NCBI RefSeq assembly: GCF_029379315.1
Contig: NZ_JAQYWQ010000011.1
Location: forward strand, 22,832-86,831
Origin: Nostoc sp. S13
Lineage (GTDB): Bacteria > Cyanobacteriota > Cyanobacteriia > Cyanobacteriales > Nostocaceae
Direction of reading: 5' to 3'
DNA length: 64,000 nt
The notes under the pieces were generated by a model. It searched no databases. It was not told where the DNA came from and worked only from the letters and a program-made list of their open reading frames with translations. Of this stretch, positions 60,368-64,000 are shown in pieces. The translations under genes and the position numbers were made by a program. The stretch's first letter is position 1; each line of letters begins with the position of its first letter.

Positions 60368-62413
60368 ATGCAGATGGAACCCAAAGTAAACATTCTCCTA
60401 GTGGATGATAAGCTAGAAAATTTGCTGGCACTAGAGGCAATCCTAGAAAAACTAGGGGAAAATCTCGTGAGAGCTACTTCTGGGGAAGAAGCTTTGAGGT
60501 GTCTGCTGCATCAAGACTTTGCGGTGATTTTGCTGGATGTGCAAATGCCAGGGATGGATGGCTTTGAAACTGCTACCTTGATTCGCAATCGGGGGCGATC
60601 GCGTCACACTCCAATTATCTTTCTCACCGCCTTTAGCACTAGCGACCAAATGCTATTTAAAGGTTATGCCTTGGGTGCAGTTGATTATTTGCTCAAACCA
60701 TTAGACCCCAATATCTTGACTTCTAAAGTCACAGTATTCGTAGAACTATTTAAGAAAACAGAAGCTGTCAAGCAGCAAGCCGCGCAGCTGGTAGCTGTGA
60801 ATGGGTCACTCAGGCAAAGTGAAGAACGATTGCGATCGCTAAGTACCTGTTCACCCGTTGGCATTTTTGAAATTGATACTGAAGGAGGCTGTAGGTATAC
60901 TAATCCCCGCTATCAGGCAATTTGTGGCTTGAAAGCGGCAGAGAGTTTAGAAAAAAGATGGCTAGAATCTGTTCATCCAGAAGATAGAGAACGAGCAGTT
61001 GCTAGTTGGTTTGACTACATTCGTGAAAATCGTGACTACTCTGAAGAGTTTCGCTTTCAAACTGCTCATGGTAGCATCCGTTGGGTTCAGGTTCGCTCAT
61101 CACCGATGCTTTCCAGTCAAGGAGAATTGCTGGGATATGTAGGCACCCTCGAAGATATTACTGAACGCAAACAAGCAGAAGAAGTCCGCGCTCAAGTGAT
61201 TCGAGAACAGACGGCAAGACAGGAAGCAGAAGCAGCAAATCGAATGAAAGATGAGTTTCTCGCCGTTCTCTCCCACGAACTCCGCACACCTCTAACCTCT
61301 ATGCTGGGCTGGTCAAAAATCCTCCGCTCTAAGAAACTTGATGGCAAAGCCACTTCCCGCGCCTTAGAGGCGATCGAACGCAACGCTATATCTCAGATGC
61401 AACTAATTGAGGATATCTTGGATGTATCCCGGATTATCCGTGGTCAGTTGCGGTTAAATGTATCTGCGGTGAATCTGATCTCAGTGATGGAGGCAGCCTT
61501 AGAGGCAGTGCGTCCCCTGGCAGAACCAAAAGATATTAAATTAAATACTGTTCTGGATACTTCGGTAGGGTCAGTTTATGGCGATCCAGCCCGGTTACAG
61601 CAAATTGTCTGGAACCTACTAACTAATGCCATTAAGTTTACCCCAAAGGGTGGCAGGGTAGAAGTGAATTTGTCAGTAGTCTGTGGTGAAAAACAACAGA
61701 CAGCCCACAAATACGCCCAAATTCAAGTTATTGATACGGGCATTGGCATCAGTTCGGAGTTTTTGCCCAAAGTATTTGAGCGTTTCCGGCAAGCAGACAG
61801 CACCACAACGCGATCGCACAATGGACTAGGATTAGGACTAGCGATCGTCCGTCATCTAGTGGAACTGCACAAGGGTACAATTTTTGCCCAAAGTTTAGGC
61901 ACTGGACAAGGAGCAAACTTTACTGTGAGACTACCACTGCTACAAGACAATAGGGGTAGCAGGGGGAGTAGAGAAGCCACAGGAGAAATTTCCTCCCCTG
62001 TGGCATCGATGCCGCTTGCTGGATTAAAAGTTTTAGTTGTAGATAATGAAGGAGATACCCGTAACTTTCTCAGTTTTCTGTTTGAGGAGTATGGAGCGAT
62101 CGCCACTGCGGTAGCATCAGTTGATGAAGCGCTAGCAGTAGTTGAACAAGCAAAACCAGATATCCTGATTAGCGACATCGGCATGTCAGAACAAGATGGT
62201 TATACACTGATTCGGAAACTGCGCTCTTTAGAACCAGAAAAAGGCGGATGTATCCCAGCGATCGCTTTAACAGCATACACGCGACAGGAAGACCGCTTAG
62301 AAGGGCTAACAGAAGGGTTTCAGCAGTATTTATCTAAGCCAATTGACCCCACTAAATTGATTGCTATGGTTGCCAATGTATTAGAACTACCTCTGCAAAT
62401 TCCAGTGAGTTAA
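60368..62413 (+). CDS. Hybrid sensor histidine kinase, REC-PAS-HisKA-HATPase-REC
   Basis: 681 residues from ATG 60368. Domains in order: receiver (about 8-125, phospho-Asp D57), short coiled coil, PAS plus PAC (about 150-268), HisKA with phospho-His H303 in FLAVLSHELRTPL, HATPase (about 405-530; QIVWNLLTNAIKF and VIDTGIGI motifs) and a C-terminal receiver (about 555-675, D603). No membrane span, so a soluble kinase. Stop-to-start gap with cheB is 4 bases. A role in a chemoreceptor-linked or similar phosphorelay is inferred from that coupling. Confidence 0.93.
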   Translation: MQMEPKVNILLVDDKLENLLALEAILEKLGENLVRATSGEEALRCLLHQDFAVILLDVQMPGMDGFETATLIRNRGRSRHTPIIFLTAFSTSDQMLFKGYALGAVDYLLKPLDPNILTSKVTVFVELFKKTEAVKQQAAQLVAVNGSLRQSEERLRSLSTCSPVGIFEIDTEGGCRYTNPRYQAICGLKAAESLEKRWLESVHPEDRERAVASWFDYIRENRDYSEEFRFQTAHGSIRWVQVRSSPMLSSQGELLGYVGTLEDITERKQAEEVRAQVIREQTARQEAEAANRMKDEFLAVLSHELRTPLTSMLGWSKILRSKKLDGKATSRALEAIERNAISQMQLIEDILDVSRIIRGQLRLNVSAVNLISVMEAALEAVRPLAEPKDIKLNTVLDTSVGSVYGDPARLQQIVWNLLTNAIKFTPKGGRVEVNLSVVCGEKQQTAHKYAQIQVIDTGIGISSEFLPKVFERFRQADSTTTRSHNGLGLGLAIVRHLVELHKGTIFAQSLGTGQGANFTVRLPLLQDNRGSRGSREATGEISSPVASMPLAGLKVLVVDNEGDTRNFLSFLFEEYGAIATAVASVDEALAVVEQAKPDILISDIGMSEQDGYTLIRKLRSLEPEKGGCIPAIALTAYTRQEDRLEGLTEGFQQYLSKPIDPTKLIAMVANVLELPLQIPVS

Positions 62414-62441
62414 TTTTGAACTAGAGAGTGGGCAGTGGGGG

Positions 62442-62575
62442 CAATACGGTTCGGATAAGGTTTTTTGATGAAACACCCTAGATCGCAAAGACGCGATAAA
62501 TCGCCGTCTTTACAATATCAGTCCTTTGTAGAGACGGCGATTTATCGCGTCTCTTGCCTTAACCGAACCGTATTG
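62442..62575. mobile_element. MITE with CAATACGGTTCGG ends
   Basis: Left CAATACGGTTCGGATAAGG (62442-62460) and right CCTTAACCGAACCGTATTG (62557-62575) are near-perfect inverted repeats. An inner pair ACGCGATAAATCGCCGTCT and its complement also fold. It is 134 bp, non-coding, and lies between the kinase gene and a heptamer repeat. Confidence 0.7.
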
Positions 62576-62621
62576 GGAATGGGGAGATGAGGGAGATAAG
62601 AGAGCAGGGGGAAAATTCCTC

Positions 62622-62678
62622 TTCCAATGCCCCATGCCCCATGCCCCATGCCCAATGCCCCATGCCCAATGCCCAATC
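62622..62678. repeat. Heptamer short tandem repeats (STRR)
   Basis: CATGCCC and AATGCCC units in tandem, the same orientation as at 38511-38590. The block ends at the stop codon of the DUF2237 gene on the opposite strand. Confidence 0.9.
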
Positions 62679-63048
62679 AAGACCAAGTTAGAGCATGTTT
62701 TTTCAGTTCGTCTAGGGAAACCACTTCCAAAGCTCTAGCATGGGTTCCAGAGAGAATCACGGGTGGAGCAACGCCAGCTTCGAGAGCTTCTTGCCAGCGA
62801 GAAGCACATAAACACCAGCGATCGCCAGGCTTGAGTCCAGGAAAATTAAAATCAGGAGCCGGTGTGCTGAGGTCGTTCCCCCGCGATTTGGTGAACTCCA
62901 GGAATTCTGATGTCACTTGGGCACATATAACGTGTGACCCGAAATCCTGACCACCTGTGCGACAAAAACCGTCGCGGTAAAACCCAGTTATGGGAGAAGT
63001 ACAGCAAGCCTCTAGGTTTCCATCGATTACATTTTTAGCGTCTGTCAT
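62677..63048 (-). CDS. DUF2237 family protein
   Basis: A 123-residue protein. Hallmarks are TGFYRDGFCRTGGQDFGSHV, VTSEFLEFTKSRGNDLSTPA and FPGLKPGDRWCLCASRWQEA. Several Cys and His residues could bind metal. Family structure and function are not established. Length is normal. The gene is alone, with a heptamer repeat abutting its 3' end. Confidence 0.9.
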   Translation of the reverse strand: MTDAKNVIDGNLEACCTSPITGFYRDGFCRTGGQDFGSHVICAQVTSEFLEFTKSRGNDLSTPAPDFNFPGLKPGDRWCLCASRWQEALEAGVAPPVILSGTHARALEVVSLDELKKHALTWS

Positions 63049-63560
63049 CGTGAATTCGTTGCAGTTAATTTTTCAACTTCGATATAAGCCTATATTGGCA
63101 CTTTCCTAGTTGGATTAAGCTAAACCACATCTAGTTTACATATCTAAAATTTATATAACTCTTGTGGGGTGGGCATCTTGCCCCCCCTAATTATGCAAGT
63201 TAAATGTGTAACAGCTTAAAATCGCTATCCCTTATTAAGCAGGGAATTCTAAAAGTTTAAAAAATATTGGGCGAATAGAATAGAGCCTCCGGCACGCTGA
63301 CGCGTAGCTTGCTTCTCCGTAGGAGTACCCTACTATACAAGCAAAGTCCACCTCCGTGGACTAATACAAAATCAAGAGGTTTTAACTCACGGAGGCGGTC
63401 ACTGAGCTTGCCTGCCCTGAGCTTTGCCGTACCCTTCTCCTGTCGGAGACGCTACGCGAACGGGAAGCAAGCTACGCGTAGCGTCTTGTAGAGAAGGGTC
63501 GAAGTGTAAGTTTTGCCTGTAGCCGCGATTTCTAATCACCCGGATCTTACAGATCATCTA
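63049..63560. repeat. Repeat-rich gene-free stretch
   Basis: Contains members of three dispersed palindromic families: 'ccgtaggagtacc' (63319), 'agtccacctccgtggact' (63345-63362, with a matching 'cacggaggcggt' piece), and 'tcctgtcggagacgctacgc' (63439 on). No gene is supported. Confidence 0.55.
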
Positions 63561-63564
63561 CTGT

Positions 63565-63680
63565 AGGACTTACGCACAAGAGATCCCCCAACCCCCTTAA
63601 AAAGGGGGCTTTTAAAGTACCCCCCTTAAAAAGGGGGGTTAGGGGGGATCTAGGTTTCAGGTTTTGAGTGCGTAAGTCCT
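63565..63680. mobile_element. MITE with AGGACTTACGCAC ends
   Basis: AGGACTTACGCAC at 63565-63577 and its exact complement at 63668-63680 frame an inner inverted repeat 'gatcccccaaccccctt' / 'aggggggatc' with 'ttaaaaaggggg' units. It is 116 bp and non-coding. Such ends occur in IS-derived repeats of cyanobacteria. Confidence 0.7.
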
Positions 63681-63750
63681 GTACTGAATATAATCGCCCG
63701 CCTCTGTGGAGAACTTGAAATATCTAAACGCCAGGGCTTTTGCCAACCAT

Positions 63751-64000
63751 CTACTTAATATCATCACAGAGATGCCTGTCGCTCTCACCCAAATTCGAGT
63801 TATTCTGTAAATAATCATGCAACCAATTGCAACCCCGCACTAACAAGTGATCTAAATTCTCCACAGGCCACAACCGCGCTGTCTTGTCATCTGATGCCGT
63901 GGCGATGGTTTTGCCGTCCGGGCTGAAACTCACACTTCTGACCCAGCCTTGATGCCCTTTGAATTCTTGCAGCAGTTGCCCTTGCAGGTTCCACAACCGC
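63751..64000 (-). CDS. WD40-repeat protein, C-terminal part (cut by window end)
   Basis: The last 82 codons of a gene that enters from beyond 64000. It holds the end of one WD40 repeat (RLWNLQG), one complete repeat (QEFKGHQGWVRSVSFSPDG, ATASDDKTARLW), and the tail LDHLLVRGCNWLHDYLQNN and ESDRHLCDDIK. That tail is typical of large cyanobacterial WD40 proteins, which often have N-terminal NACHT- or kinase-type modules; none can be seen here. Confidence 0.85.
   Translation of the reverse strand, partial: RLWNLQGQLLQEFKGHQGWVRSVSFSPDGKTIATASDDKTARLWPVENLDHLLVRGCNWLHDYLQNNSNLGESDRHLCDDIK

Noticed and set aside
1..64000. tRNA or rRNA genes
   Set aside because: I looked for T-loop words such as GGTTCGAATCC and for rRNA-like conserved stretches and found none in a cloverleaf context.

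Overview
The window reads as chromosomal DNA of a filamentous, heterocyst-forming-type cyanobacterium (Nostocaceae, Nostoc-like). The signs are many HIP1 octamers (GCGATCGC), short heptamer tandem repeats of the type known from heterocystous cyanobacteria, NDH-1 subunit H, a CuA-less alternative terminal oxidase, Uma2-family fragments and many cyanobacterium-typical conserved genes. This placement is inferred from gene content and motifs, not from a database match. No rRNA, tRNA or CRISPR array was seen.

Region 1-5.6 kb: a universal stress protein gene, then an AT-rich, repeat-laden accessory tract. It carries three small minus-strand genes for peptides with a conserved N-terminal leader ending in Gly-Gly and Gly-rich cores, one of them a perfect collagen-like Gly-X-Y array. 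They sit in duplicated cassettes with long conserved upstream regions, conserved hairpins and terminators, and MITEs lie around them. This is the most likely undescribed system here.

Region 5.6-18.5 kb: core and conserved genes, namely an SRPBCC-like protein, Hsp33 (hslO), a large membrane-anchored repeat protein, a hydroxyisobutyrate-dehydrogenase-like enzyme, an untracked 31-residue membrane peptide, a MidA-type methyltransferase, an animal-type haem peroxidase, a WD40 lipoprotein-like protein, a ferric-reductase-like membrane protein, an ISAs1 transposase fossil, a VOC protein and a phytochrome-like GAF protein.

Region 18.7-26.7 kb: a probable defence module made of an Eco57I-like DNA methyltransferase gene, apparently frameshifted near its N-terminus, and a PLD-SNF2 helicase. 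Between them lie a 21-bp-periodic tandem array and a decayed Uma2 gene.

Region 26.9-41 kb: ndhH, rsmH, an unknown three-ORF cluster with an in-frame stop, an ExbB fragment, an MMADHC-like gene, an LRR protein, a K+ channel with RCK domain, a small RHH-like protein, argD, DUF4129 and DUF2243 proteins, a pentapeptide-repeat protein, a DUF2809 pseudogene and an aldo/keto reductase.

Region 41-50 kb: an ABC-ATPase fragment and an ArsR regulator, a gene-poor tract with MITEs and hairpins, DUF2231 and DUF2993 proteins, a Uma2 pseudogene, an HD hydrolase, CheR, an unknown protein and a second hydroxyisobutyrate-dehydrogenase-like enzyme.

Region 50.5-64 kb: a glyoxal-oxidase-like radical copper oxidase next to a DyP peroxidase (H2O2 producer plus H2O2 user); a respiratory operon of two DUF2231 membrane proteins and terminal oxidase subunits II, I and III, in which subunit II lacks the CuA ligands; a structured-RNA candidate; a CheB plus hybrid histidine kinase pair that may work with the distant CheR; a DUF2237 protein; and a WD40 protein cut by the window edge.
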